From CAZDYI01 sp964509765 (GTDB lineage: Bacteria; Pseudomonadota; Gammaproteobacteria; Tethybacterales; Tethybacteraceae): a DNA stretch of 23,151 nt. The stretch is taken from contig CAZDYI010000010.1 of assembly GCA_964509765.1 (NCBI GenBank), forward strand, positions 1-23,151, written 5' to 3'. The position numbers and the translations under genes were made by a program. The notes below the pieces were generated by a model, which did not search any database, was not told where the DNA came from, and saw nothing but the letters and a program-made list of their open reading frames with translations. Below, piece after piece: positions 7,525 to 14,853 of this stretch. The stretch's first letter is position 1. The number at the start of each line of letters is the position of its first letter.

Positions 7525-8004
7525 GTGGCGGACGAGGCGCAGGGCAAGGAGCGGGGGCGGCAGCTGCCCGAGGGCAGCGTCGGCTTCGACGACATCAACG
7601 TCGGGGACTGGATGCAGACGGACGCGGTCGAGGTGACCGCCGAAATGATTGACGCCTTCGCTGACCTGACCGGCGACCGCTTCGAGATTCACATGGACGA
7701 GGAGGCCGCGCGGCAGAAGGGCTTCAAGGGGCGGGTCGCGCACGGCCTGCTGGTGCTGTCGCTGGTCGACACCCTCAAGAACCACACCCGCTCGCGCCTG
7801 CGGGCGGTGGCCTCGCTTGCATGGGACTGGAGCTTCGACGCGCCCGTGCTTGCGGGCGACACGGTTGAGGCGCGCGTCGAGGTCGTCGGCAAGAGAAGGA
7901 CGAGCAAGGAAGGCCGGGGAATCGTCGACCTCAGGTTCAAGGTGACGAACCAGCGCGGAGAGACGGTCCAGTCAGGCGAGAACAAGCTGATGGTCAATTC
8001 GTGA
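7525..8004 (+). CDS. MaoC-like hot-dog (R)-specific enoyl-CoA hydratase/dehydratase
   Basis: Predicted to hydrate an enoyl-CoA or dehydrate a hydroxyacyl-CoA. From the GTG at 7525 the protein has 159 residues, typical for a single hot-dog domain. The downstream ATG at 7612 would cut the conserved opening FDDINVGD, and an ATG at 7512 is out of frame. The hydratase motif reads LTGDRFEIH, with catalytic Asp51 and His56 kept, although the usual Asn-Pro between them is Phe-Glu. RVAHG follows, as in the family. There is no ribosome-binding site; a TAACAT box ends 11 bases before the GTG, compatible with a very short leader. A crotonase at 9453-10235 may act on the same or the opposite stereoisomer. 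Start confidence is moderate. Confidence 0.8.
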   Translation: MADEAQGKERGRQLPEGSVGFDDINVGDWMQTDAVEVTAEMIDAFADLTGDRFEIHMDEEAARQKGFKGRVAHGLLVLSLVDTLKNHTRSRLRAVASLAWDWSFDAPVLAGDTVEARVEVVGKRRTSKEGRGIVDLRFKVTNQRGETVQSGENKLMVNS

Positions 8005-8076
8005 CTGTCCCGGCCGCGGCCGTTGCGCAAACCTCATGTCGTCTTTCCATTAATTTCGCATGGAATTCCAGTTGTT

Positions 8077-8106
8077 TTGAAAATTGTTGTGTGTATTTTC
8101 TAAAAT
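8077..8106 (+). promoter_or_regulatory. AT-rich promoter upstream of ATPase 3
   Basis: -35 TTGAAA (8077-8082), 18-base spacer, -10 TAAAAT (8101-8106), inside the most AT-rich stretch of the window (about 8041-8160). A second, weaker pair, TTGTGA (8133-8138) with 17 bases to TATGGT (8156-8161), would start transcription within a few bases of the ATG at 8171. Confidence 0.45.
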
Positions 8107-8129
8107 CTATTTGTGTTTTTCATAAAATG

Positions 8130-8150
8130 AATTTGTGAAATTTACAAATT
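8130..8150. repeat. Inverted repeat (operator-like) before ATPase 3
   Basis: Perfect 7-base arms AATTTGT and ACAAATT with a 7-base centre. It starts 24 bases after the first -10 and ends 20 bases before the ATPase 3 start codon, overlapping the weaker -35. The geometry suits a dimeric regulator; no candidate protein can be assigned. Confidence 0.5.
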
Positions 8151-8170
8151 GATGGTATGGTGTTGATCCC

Positions 8171-9442
8171 ATGACGAAAGGACATGTCACCAGAGAGATG
8201 GAATCGGCCGTCCTTCAAGAGCTGCGGGAACATCCCGTTGTCGTGCTCGAGGGAGCGAGACAGGTGGGCAAGACCACGCTTGCGAAGCTCATTTGCGAGC
8301 AGCTCAACGGCAGGTACTTCACGCTGGACGACCCGGTCGTTCTCGACGAGCTGCGCGACGACCCGCATCTCATCGGCGACGGCTCGCGGTTCACTGTGGT
8401 CGACGAGATCCAGCTGCTGCCGAAGCTGGTGCGCGTCGTCAAGCTCTACGCGGACGAGCGCGACAGGCCCGGGCTGTTCCTGGTCACGGGATCAAGCGAC
8501 CGGTTCGGGAACAAAGCCACGTTCGACCCGCTGACAGGCAGGATGTCGAACTTCGTGATGCGGCCGTTCAGCCAGTGCGAGCTAAGCGCATCGCAGGGAT
8601 CGGGCCGCAGGAAAAAAGCAGGCAGTCCGGCAGCGCGGGGCTTCAACTTGATCGACGCGATTCTCGACGGACGAAGCCCGCCGCACGGCAAGGAAGACTC
8701 AGTTGAAAGGCTGGTGACAAAGGGGGGCTATCCCTGGGCGCAACAGCCTTCCGGCAAGAAAAATGCGATGGAAAGATACCTGCATCAGGAAGTCTTCCAA
8801 GCCGCGCGCGCCATGGGTAAGCACGAGGGGATCGAGGCAAAGAAGCAGCTGTGCCGCAGGTTCGCCAGCAACATCGGAAACGTGCGGAACATAGCTGAAC
8901 AGGCGAGAAGAACCGGGGAGACAGACCACTTGACAAAGCAGATGCATGCGCATCTTTCCGACGTATTCCTGATCGAGCAGCTGCCGAGCTTCCGGGAGAG
9001 GATCAGGGACAGAAAGGTCGTCCGCAAGGGCAAGCTGTACTTCAACGACAGCGGCCTTGCAACGACCATGCTGCAGCTTGACGGGACAGACCTGGCGAAA
9101 TCAGAAAGATGGGGCGCCCTGCTGGAAAACTTCGTCCTGGCGGAACTGCGCAAGCACAAGGAACTGAGCTCGCTCGGTCCCATGTCGGACTTCTGTTTCT
9201 TTCGGGAACACAGGGGCATTGAGGTCGACATCGTCCTGGACATGCTGAACACCAACATCGCCTTCGAGGTGAACGCTGCCAGCAAGCTTATTTCACGGGA
9301 CAGGAAGAACCTGGTCGAGTTCAAGGAGCACAGCGGGGACTCCTGCCTTCGCGCGATCGTGTTCTACTGCGGCGAGCGAACGATCAAGTACGAGGACGGT
9401 ACCGAGGCATGGCCGATCTCAAGCCTCCTCAAGCCGTGGTAA
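8171..9442 (+). CDS. AAA_14/DUF4143-type ATPase, copy 3
   Basis: 423 residues, paralogous to the gene at 5143-6384 from the N-terminus (MESAVL, VVVLEGARQVGK) to the end (EAWPISSLLKPW). Walker A GARQVGKTT is at 28-36 (Lys34) and Walker B FTVVDEIQ at 74-81 (Asp78-Glu79). The sensor segment LVTGSSDR is intact, so the ATPase should be active. The nuclease-like C-terminal motif has Glu351 and Asp353, but the ExK motif is Glu366-Val-Asn368, the lysine being lost. Function is unknown; the family is often found in several diverse copies per genome. There is no SD before the ATG, which lies about 10 bases after a TATGGT box. The AT-rich upstream region contrasts with the GC-rich neighbours and suggests insertion of the ATPase unit. 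The crotonase gene begins 10 bases after its stop. Confidence 0.83.
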   Translation: MTKGHVTREMESAVLQELREHPVVVLEGARQVGKTTLAKLICEQLNGRYFTLDDPVVLDELRDDPHLIGDGSRFTVVDEIQLLPKLVRVVKLYADERDRPGLFLVTGSSDRFGNKATFDPLTGRMSNFVMRPFSQCELSASQGSGRRKKAGSPAARGFNLIDAILDGRSPPHGKEDSVERLVTKGGYPWAQQPSGKKNAMERYLHQEVFQAARAMGKHEGIEAKKQLCRRFASNIGNVRNIAEQARRTGETDHLTKQMHAHLSDVFLIEQLPSFRERIRDRKVVRKGKLYFNDSGLATTMLQLDGTDLAKSERWGALLENFVLAELRKHKELSSLGPMSDFCFFREHRGIEVDIVLDMLNTNIAFEVNAASKLISRDRKNLVEFKEHSGDSCLRAIVFYCGERTIKYEDGTEAWPISSLLKPW

Positions 9443-9452
9443 ACATTAGCCC

Positions 9453-10235
9453 ATGCCGAAGCCAGTGGAAAAGCGCGGAACGATAGCCGCGGCCAGGGAC
9501 GAACAGGATCCCAACGTCGCGGTCGTCACCGTCTCGCACGCGAGCAAGGCCAACTCGATCACGACCGGCATGCTCGAGGACCTCGAGCGGCTCGTCGGCG
9601 GGCTCGCCGACGCGAGGGCGGTCGTCATCACCGGAGAGGGCGACCGCCACTTCTGCTCCGGCGCCGACATCAACTCCTGGGCGGCTATGACCCCGCACCA
9701 GTTCGCCGACGACTGGCTGCGCAAGGGCATCCTGGCCCTCGACGCCGTCGCGGCCCTGCCAGGCTGCGTGATAGCCGCGGTCAACGGCACGTGCTACGGC
9801 GGCGGGCTGGAGCTCGCGCTGCGTGCCGACGTGCGGGTCTGCTCGCCGAACGCCAGGTTCGCCTTCCCCGAGACCGGCATCGGCGCGGTTCCGGGCTGGA
9901 AGGGCGGGCCGATGCTCGAGCGCGAGGTCGGCCGCTCGCTCGCCTCCGTGATGGTTATGTGCGGCAGGGTCGTCGACGCGCAGGAGGCTTTGGCCGCAGG
10001 CCTGGTCAGCTCGGTGTTCGACCGGTCCGAGCTGACGGACCGGGCGCTCGGGATCGCCAGGGATGCCGCGGCCCGCTCGCCCGTCGCCAACGCCGCAGCC
10101 AAGCGCCTGCTCCGCGCTGACGGCTCCGCTGACCCGACCGAGGGCCACGTCAGGGAGGGCTCGAAGTGCAAGGGCTCCGACGACGCGACCGAGGGCCTCG
10201 AGGCGTTTTCCGCCAAGCGCCTGCCGAAGTTCTGA
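9453..10235 (+). CDS. Crotonase-family enoyl-CoA hydratase/isomerase
   Basis: Cytoplasmic enoyl-CoA hydratase or isomerase of beta-oxidation type. 260 residues. The oxyanion-hole segment FCSGADI (67-73) and NGTCYGGGLELAL (111-123) are present. Both catalytic glutamates of true hydratases are kept: Glu120 in GGGLELAL and Glu140 in FPETGIG. GAVPGWKGGP matches the family's IPGaGGTQ loop with Trp-Lys in place of the usual small residues. The ATG is 10 bases after the ATPase 3 stop without a clear SD. TAAACATTAGCCC precedes it, so read-through from ATPase 3 or a leaderless start are both possible. Substrate is not determinable. Confidence 0.88.
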   Translation: MPKPVEKRGTIAAARDEQDPNVAVVTVSHASKANSITTGMLEDLERLVGGLADARAVVITGEGDRHFCSGADINSWAAMTPHQFADDWLRKGILALDAVAALPGCVIAAVNGTCYGGGLELALRADVRVCSPNARFAFPETGIGAVPGWKGGPMLEREVGRSLASVMVMCGRVVDAQEALAAGLVSSVFDRSELTDRALGIARDAAARSPVANAAAKRLLRADGSADPTEGHVREGSKCKGSDDATEGLEAFSAKRLPKF

Positions 10236-10251
10236 TCCCCGCCGCCGCTGG

Positions 10252-10281
10252 TTAAACATTTCATCCGCTCCCGTGTAGAAT
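10252..10281 (+). promoter_or_regulatory. Promoter for the fucose-dehydrogenase-like reductase
   Basis: -35-like TTAAAC (10252-10257), 18-base spacer, -10 TAGAAT (10276-10281). Transcription would start near 10288, right at a GGGGAGG ribosome-binding site (10289-10295) ahead of the ATG at 10306. Confidence 0.45.
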
Positions 10282-10305
10282 TTCAGTCGGGGAGGTTCAG
10301 GGGAT

Positions 10306-11322
10306 ATGGAACCAAGCAAGAAGCTCAAGTTCGGCAGGGTCGACCTTGACGTCACGGCGTACTCCTTCGGGACGGCGCCGATCGGAAACCTGTTCCGGGA
10401 GATAACCGACGAGACCGCCGACGCGATGATCCGGCGCGCCTGGGACGCGGGCGTGCGCTTCTACGACACCGCTCCGATGTACGGCCACGGCCTCGCCGAG
10501 CTGCGCCTCGGTCACTCGCTGCGGTGGATGGACCGCAACGAGTACGTCGTAGCGTCCAAGGTCGGCCGGGTGCTGCACGCGAGGCGCCGCTCGGAGATCG
10601 ACTTCGAGCCGTGGACCAACGCGGGCGCCTTCGGGATCGAGTTCGACTACAGCTACGACGGGACCATGCGCGCCTTCGAGGACTCGCTGCAGCGCATCGG
10701 ACTCGAGCACATCGACATCAGCTTCATACACGACATCGACAGGTTCACCCGCGGCGACGACCAGCCCGCGGTGTTCGAGGAGGCGATGGACGGCTGCTGG
10801 AAGGCGCTCGAGAAGCTGCGCGACGACGGAACGGTCAAGGCGATCGGCGTCGGCGTCAACGAATGGGAGGTCTGCCACGAGGCGCTCAAGCGCCACGACT
10901 TTGACTGCTTCCTGCTCGCCGGCAGGTACACCCTGCTCGAGCAGGAGTCGCTCGACGGGTTCCTGCCGCTGTGCGAGGAGCGCGGCGCCGCGGTCGTGGT
11001 CGGCGGCGGCTTCAACTCCGGGATCCTCGCGACCGGCGCCAAGGAGGGAGCGAAGTTCAACTACGCCCCGGCCCCGCCGGAGATCATGGAGAAGGTCTCG
11101 AAGATCGAGGAGGTCTGCAGGGAGCACGACGTTCCCCTGCCTGCCGCGGCGCTGCAGTTCGTGATCGCCCACCCGGCGGTCCCGACCTTCTGCGGCGGGA
11201 CGAGGGACGTGGCCCAACTCGAGAGGAACCTCGAGTGGTTCAGCCACCCGATCCCGGCCGAGTTCTGGTCCGACCTCAAGAAGAAGGGCCTGCTGCGCGA
11301 GGACGCGCCCGTTCCGGCCTGA
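10306..11322 (+). CDS. Aldo/keto reductase, D-threo-aldose 1-dehydrogenase (L-fucose dehydrogenase)-like
   Basis: NAD(P)-dependent oxidation of an aldose at C1 to the lactone, or a related carbonyl reduction. 338 residues. The AKR tetrad is complete: Asp54 and Tyr59 in FYDTAPMYG, Lys85 in VASKVGR and His142 in SFIHDID. The opening TAYSFGTAPIGNLFREITDE and the C-terminal PAAALQFVIAHPAVPTFCGG are characteristic of the fucose/pyridoxal dehydrogenase branch rather than of DkgA-type AKRs, such as the one at 21919. It has its own promoter and SD. Its presence beside a LacI regulator supports a sugar-like substrate for the pathway. Branch assignment is by motif recall, not by tree. Confidence 0.87.
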   Translation: MEPSKKLKFGRVDLDVTAYSFGTAPIGNLFREITDETADAMIRRAWDAGVRFYDTAPMYGHGLAELRLGHSLRWMDRNEYVVASKVGRVLHARRRSEIDFEPWTNAGAFGIEFDYSYDGTMRAFEDSLQRIGLEHIDISFIHDIDRFTRGDDQPAVFEEAMDGCWKALEKLRDDGTVKAIGVGVNEWEVCHEALKRHDFDCFLLAGRYTLLEQESLDGFLPLCEERGAAVVVGGGFNSGILATGAKEGAKFNYAPAPPEIMEKVSKIEEVCREHDVPLPAAALQFVIAHPAVPTFCGGTRDVAQLERNLEWFSHPIPAEFWSDLKKKGLLREDAPVPA

Positions 11323-11324
11323 GC

Positions 11325-11340
11325 CGGGGTGCAAGCCCCG
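11325..11340 (+). terminator. Short GC hairpin after the aldo/keto reductase
   Basis: CGGGG and CCCCG arms with a TGCAAG loop, 3 bases after the stop codon and without a T-tract. A weak terminator or processing site at most; the aldehyde dehydrogenase follows 57 bases later. Confidence 0.3.
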
Positions 11341-11355
11341 CTCCGCGCGGGGGTG

Positions 11356-11361
11356 GATAAT
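11356..11361 (+). promoter_or_regulatory. -10-like box before the aldehyde dehydrogenase
   Basis: GATAAT with no recognisable -35. It would give a leader of about 29 bases containing the strong SD GAGGAGGGA, shortly before the ATG at 11397. Confidence 0.33.
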
Positions 11362-11396
11362 TTGCGGCAGGAGGCAAGCCTGCCGAGGAGGGAAGC

Positions 11397-12884
11397 ATGA
11401 AGAGACACAGCCTGCCCAAGAGGCCCCGCAAGTTCCAGATGAACATCGGCGGCCGGGACACGACCGGCGGCGCGCGCGAGTGGATCGTCCGCGAGAGCCC
11501 GGCCCACGGCAAGCCGGTGGCGACGTGGCCGGCCGGCAACGAGAGATCCGTCAACACCGCGGTAGCGGCGGCGCGCAAGGCGTTCGACTCCGGCAGCTGG
11601 TCGCGCCTGCACTGCGCGCAGCGCTCGGTCGTCCTCCACCGGGTCGGCGACCTGATCGACGAGAACCTCGAGAAGCTCGCGCTCGTCGAGTCGCTCGAGA
11701 CCGGCAAGCCGATCAGCCAGGCCCGCGCCGAGATGGGCGGCTGTGCGAACATCTGGCGCTTCGCCGCGGCCGCGGCGAGGACGATCCGCGGCGAGACCTA
11801 CAACGACCTCGGCGAGGACCTGTTCGCGATGACGATCCGCCAGCCGGTCGGTGTGGTCGCGGCGATCATCCCGTGGAACTTCCCGCTGCTGATCATCTCC
11901 GAGCGCCTGCCGTTCATCCTCGCGGCCGGCTGCACCGCGGTGATCAAGCCATCGGAGCAGACCAGCGGCACGGCGATCATGCTGTCGGCGCTCCTCAAGA
12001 AGGCAGGGCTCCCAGCAGGCACCGCCAACTTCGTGACCGGATACGGGCCTGACGTCGGCCAGCCCCTGCTCGAGCACGGCGGGGTGAACATGGCTTCGTT
12101 CACGGGATCGTCCGAGGTCGGCAGGATAGCCATGCAGGCCGCGGCGGGCAACATCAAGCGCATCGGCCTCGAGCTCGGCGGCAAGAACCCGTTCCTGGTG
12201 TTCGGCGACGCCGACGTCCCCGCGGCCGCCGACGCCGCGGCGTTCGCGATGGCGTTCAACGCCGGGCAGTGCTGCGTCGCGGCCTCGCGGCTGATCGTCC
12301 ACCGCTCGATCGCAGACAGGTTCACCTCGCGCCTGGCAAGCAACATCCGCAAGATCGTCGTAGGCGACACGCTCAACCCGAAGACCCAGGTCGGCGCGAT
12401 ATTCGAGAAGGCGCACTTCGACAAGATCATGGGCTACATCAATGCGAGCGCGGAGAACGGCTCGAGGATCAGGGTCGGCGGGACCAAGGTCGGCCCGCGG
12501 CGCGGGATGTTCATCGCGCCGACGCTGATAACGGGAGCGCGGCACAGCTCGCCGATCTGCCGCGACGAGGTTTTCGGCCCGGTGATGACCGTGCACACCT
12601 TCGGCAGCTACGAGGAGGGTGTGCGGATGGCCAACGACACCAACTACGGGCTGGCGGCATCGATCTGGTCGGCCAACGTCAACAACTGCCTGAAGGCCTA
12701 CCGCGACATCGACGCCGGCAGGATCTGGATCAACACCGTCATGGAGGACGGTCCGGAGACCCCGCTCGGCGGCTGCAAGGAGTCCGGCATCGGCCGCGAG
12801 GCCGGCGTGATGGGCATCGAGGAGTACACCGAGGTCAAGACCGCGAACGTCAAGCTGGGGGACCGGGCGCGCTGGATCTCCTGA
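11397..12884 (+). CDS. NAD(P)-dependent aldehyde dehydrogenase
   Basis: Oxidises an aldehyde to the carboxylic acid in the cytoplasm. 495 residues, the classical length. PWNFPL at 159-164 carries the oxyanion Asn161, and Lys184 in IKPSE binds cofactor. Glu259 in LELGGKNP is the general base, and catalytic Cys293 sits in NAGQCCVAASR, next to a second cysteine at 292. The C-terminal EVFGPVMTV and PLGGCKESGIGRE motifs are present. A strong SD (GAGGAGGGA) lies just before the ATG. Positioned between an alcohol-oxidising set (GMC enzymes) and acyl-CoA enzymes, it most likely converts the aldehyde product of a GMC dehydrogenase to an acid, which the CoA-transferase could then activate. Confidence 0.94.
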   Translation: MKRHSLPKRPRKFQMNIGGRDTTGGAREWIVRESPAHGKPVATWPAGNERSVNTAVAAARKAFDSGSWSRLHCAQRSVVLHRVGDLIDENLEKLALVESLETGKPISQARAEMGGCANIWRFAAAAARTIRGETYNDLGEDLFAMTIRQPVGVVAAIIPWNFPLLIISERLPFILAAGCTAVIKPSEQTSGTAIMLSALLKKAGLPAGTANFVTGYGPDVGQPLLEHGGVNMASFTGSSEVGRIAMQAAAGNIKRIGLELGGKNPFLVFGDADVPAAADAAAFAMAFNAGQCCVAASRLIVHRSIADRFTSRLASNIRKIVVGDTLNPKTQVGAIFEKAHFDKIMGYINASAENGSRIRVGGTKVGPRRGMFIAPTLITGARHSSPICRDEVFGPVMTVHTFGSYEEGVRMANDTNYGLAASIWSANVNNCLKAYRDIDAGRIWINTVMEDGPETPLGGCKESGIGREAGVMGIEEYTEVKTANVKLGDRARWIS

Positions 12885-12937
12885 CCGCTTCGGGAGCGCG
12901 CGGAGCCCGGCGTGGGCGCGATGCGCCGCCCGCGGGC

Positions 12938-12943
12938 TAGAAT
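12938..12943 (+). promoter_or_regulatory. -10 box for a likely leaderless acyl-CoA dehydrogenase transcript
   Basis: TAGAAT ends 8 bases before the ATG at 12952, with no Shine-Dalgarno sequence in between. The expected transcription start is 12950-12952, at the start codon itself. This would be the main promoter of the operon running to 22740. Confidence 0.45.
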
Positions 12944-12951
12944 CTGATTAA

Positions 12952-14085
12952 ATGTTTAACCAATCCGAGGAGCACGCGCTGCTGGCGGACACCGTCCGCC
13001 GCTTCGCCGACGAGAAGGTGCGGCCCATTGCGGAGGAGCTCGACCGCGACGAGTCCTTCCCCGCCGACCTCTACCGTGAGATGGGCGGGCTCGGGCTGTT
13101 CGGGATTGCGGTTCCCGCGGATGCCGGCGGCGCCGGCATGGACGTCCTCGCCTACTCGATGGTGATGGAGGAGCTCGGCCGCGGCTACAGCTCGGTCGCG
13201 GACCAGTGCGGGCTCGTCGAGCTGCTCAGCGGCATGCTCTCGCGCCACGGCAGCGATGCGCAGCGCGGCAAGTGGATGGAGCCGCTGCTCAAGGCGCGGA
13301 AGTTCGGAGCCTACTGCATCACCGAGGCCGAGGCCGGATCGGACGTCAACTCGATTCGGACCGCGGCGAAAAGGGACGGCGACAGCTGGGTGCTCGACGG
13401 CAGCAAGCTGTGGATCCACAACGCTCCGGTCGCCGACGTAGCCTTCGTCCTTGCCCGCACCGACCCAGGCGCCGGCCACCGCGGCATGAGCGTGTTCATA
13501 GTCGACTGCACGCTCGACGGCGTTGGCCGCGGCCCGAAGGAGCACAAGATGGGCCAGCGCGCATCGCAGGTCGGCGAGCTTTCCTTCGACGGCGTGCGCC
13601 TCGGCGCAGACGCGCTGCTAGGCAAGGAGGGCCGCGGCTTCCACATGATGATGGAGAGCCTCGACAAGGGCCGGGTCGGGATCGCGGCGATGGCGGTGGG
13701 GATCGCCCAGGCCGGGCTCGAGGCCTCGGTCGGCCAGGCGAAGGCGCGGCGGCAGTTCGGCAAGGCGATCGCCGAGTTCCAGGCGGTCCAGTTCCTAATC
13801 GCCGACATGGCCAAGGACATCGAGGCCGCGCGCCTGCTCGTGCGCTCGGCGGCGTCCAAGATCGACGCCGGCGAGGACGCGACCGCGTCGTGCTCGATGG
13901 CGAAGTGCTTCGCGGGCGACATGGCGGTAGCTCAGACCGCCAACGCGGTCCAGGTCTTCGGCGGCTCGGGCTACATCCGCGGCTTCGAGGTCGAGCGCCT
14001 CTACCGCGACGCGAAGATAACCCAGATCTACGAGGGAACGAACCAGGTCCAGCGCATGGTCATCGCCCGGAAGCTCCTCTCGTAG
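12952..14085 (+). CDS. Acyl-CoA dehydrogenase
   Basis: FAD enzyme introducing the alpha-beta double bond into an acyl-CoA and passing electrons to ETF. 377 residues, full length. Family signature AYCITEAEAGSDV is at 120-132. The C-terminal signature QIYEGTNQVQRMVIARKLL holds the catalytic base Glu361, in the position of the short/medium-chain enzymes. RRQFGKAIAEFQAVQF is also typical. Its natural electron acceptors, ETF beta and alpha, and the ETF-quinone oxidoreductase are encoded further along the same run of genes. It is first gene of the tightly packed operon, probably translated from a leaderless message. Chain-length specificity cannot be read. Confidence 0.94.
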   Translation: MFNQSEEHALLADTVRRFADEKVRPIAEELDRDESFPADLYREMGGLGLFGIAVPADAGGAGMDVLAYSMVMEELGRGYSSVADQCGLVELLSGMLSRHGSDAQRGKWMEPLLKARKFGAYCITEAEAGSDVNSIRTAAKRDGDSWVLDGSKLWIHNAPVADVAFVLARTDPGAGHRGMSVFIVDCTLDGVGRGPKEHKMGQRASQVGELSFDGVRLGADALLGKEGRGFHMMMESLDKGRVGIAAMAVGIAQAGLEASVGQAKARRQFGKAIAEFQAVQFLIADMAKDIEAARLLVRSAASKIDAGEDATASCSMAKCFAGDMAVAQTANAVQVFGGSGYIRGFEVERLYRDAKITQIYEGTNQVQRMVIARKLLS

Positions 14086-14087
14086 CG

Positions 14088-14852
14088 GTGGGCAGGGTCG
14101 CGATCGTCACCGGGTCCTCGCGCGGGATCGGCCGCGCGACCGCGCTGCGGCTCGCCGCGGACGGATACGACCTGGTGGTCAACGGGTCATCCGAAAGCGA
14201 AAGGCTTGAGTCGATAAGGGACGAGGTCGAGAAGGCCGGGCGCAAGGCCGTCGCGGTGGCGGCCGACATCGGCGACCTCGGGAGCCACGAAGCGCTGGTC
14301 GAGGCGGCGCTCGGGCTCGGCCCGGTGCACTGCCTGGTCAACAACGCCGGCGTCTCCGTGCTCAGCCGCGGCGACCTGCTCGACGCGAGCCCCGAGAGCT
14401 ACGACCGCTGCATGGCGGTCAACGCCCGCGGGACGTTCTTCTTGACCCAGCGCGTGGCGCGGGCCATGCTCGACGAGAAAAGCCCCGGCGACGGCCACCG
14501 CTCGGTCGTGTTCGTCACCTCGGTCAACGCGGTCGCGGCATCGGTCAACCGCGGCGAGTACTGCATGTCGAAGGCCGCGGCGTCGATGGCGGTGAGGCTC
14601 TACGCGATCCGCCTCGCCGAGGCCGGCATCGGCGCGTACGAGATCCAGGCCGGGCTGATCCGCACAGAGATGTCGCAGCCGTCCTGGGACAAGTACGACA
14701 GGATGATCGAGGAAGGCATGCTGCCGATGCCGCGCTGGGGCCAGCCCGAGGACATCGCGAGGACCGTGTCATCGATCGCCGCTGGAGGGCTGGAGTACAC
14801 CGTCGGCCAGGCGATACAGCTCGACGGCGGGCTCTCGGTGGTCCGCTTCTAG
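14088..14852 (+). CDS. Short-chain dehydrogenase/reductase (3-oxoacyl-reductase-like)
   Basis: NAD(P)-dependent oxidoreductase of the classical SDR type, 254 residues from a GTG start 2 bases after the acyl-CoA dehydrogenase stop. The same frame is open far upstream, but that part overlaps the dehydrogenase and is not coding. Cofactor motif TGSSRGIG is at 8-15 and NNAG at 85-88; the active site is Ser145, Tyr158 and Lys162 (YCMSK). The end GQAIQLDGGLSVVRF is standard. Either a hydroxyacyl-CoA dehydrogenase completing the beta-oxidation set, or a sugar-alcohol/acid dehydrogenase serving the isomerase and DUF993 genes that follow. Confidence 0.92.
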   Translation: MGRVAIVTGSSRGIGRATALRLAADGYDLVVNGSSESERLESIRDEVEKAGRKAVAVAADIGDLGSHEALVEAALGLGPVHCLVNNAGVSVLSRGDLLDASPESYDRCMAVNARGTFFLTQRVARAMLDEKSPGDGHRSVVFVTSVNAVAASVNRGEYCMSKAAASMAVRLYAIRLAEAGIGAYEIQAGLIRTEMSQPSWDKYDRMIEEGMLPMPRWGQPEDIARTVSSIAAGGLEYTVGQAIQLDGGLSVVRF

Positions 14853-14853
14853 G

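Noticed and set aside
11061..12596. 511-codon open frame on the minus strand
   Set aside because: Opposite the aldehyde dehydrogenase and aldo/keto reductase; no domain signature.
13206..14087. Upstream extension of the short-chain dehydrogenase frame
   Set aside because: Overlaps the acyl-CoA dehydrogenase in another frame. The SDR fold begins right at the GTG at 14088, where the cofactor motif is at the usual distance.
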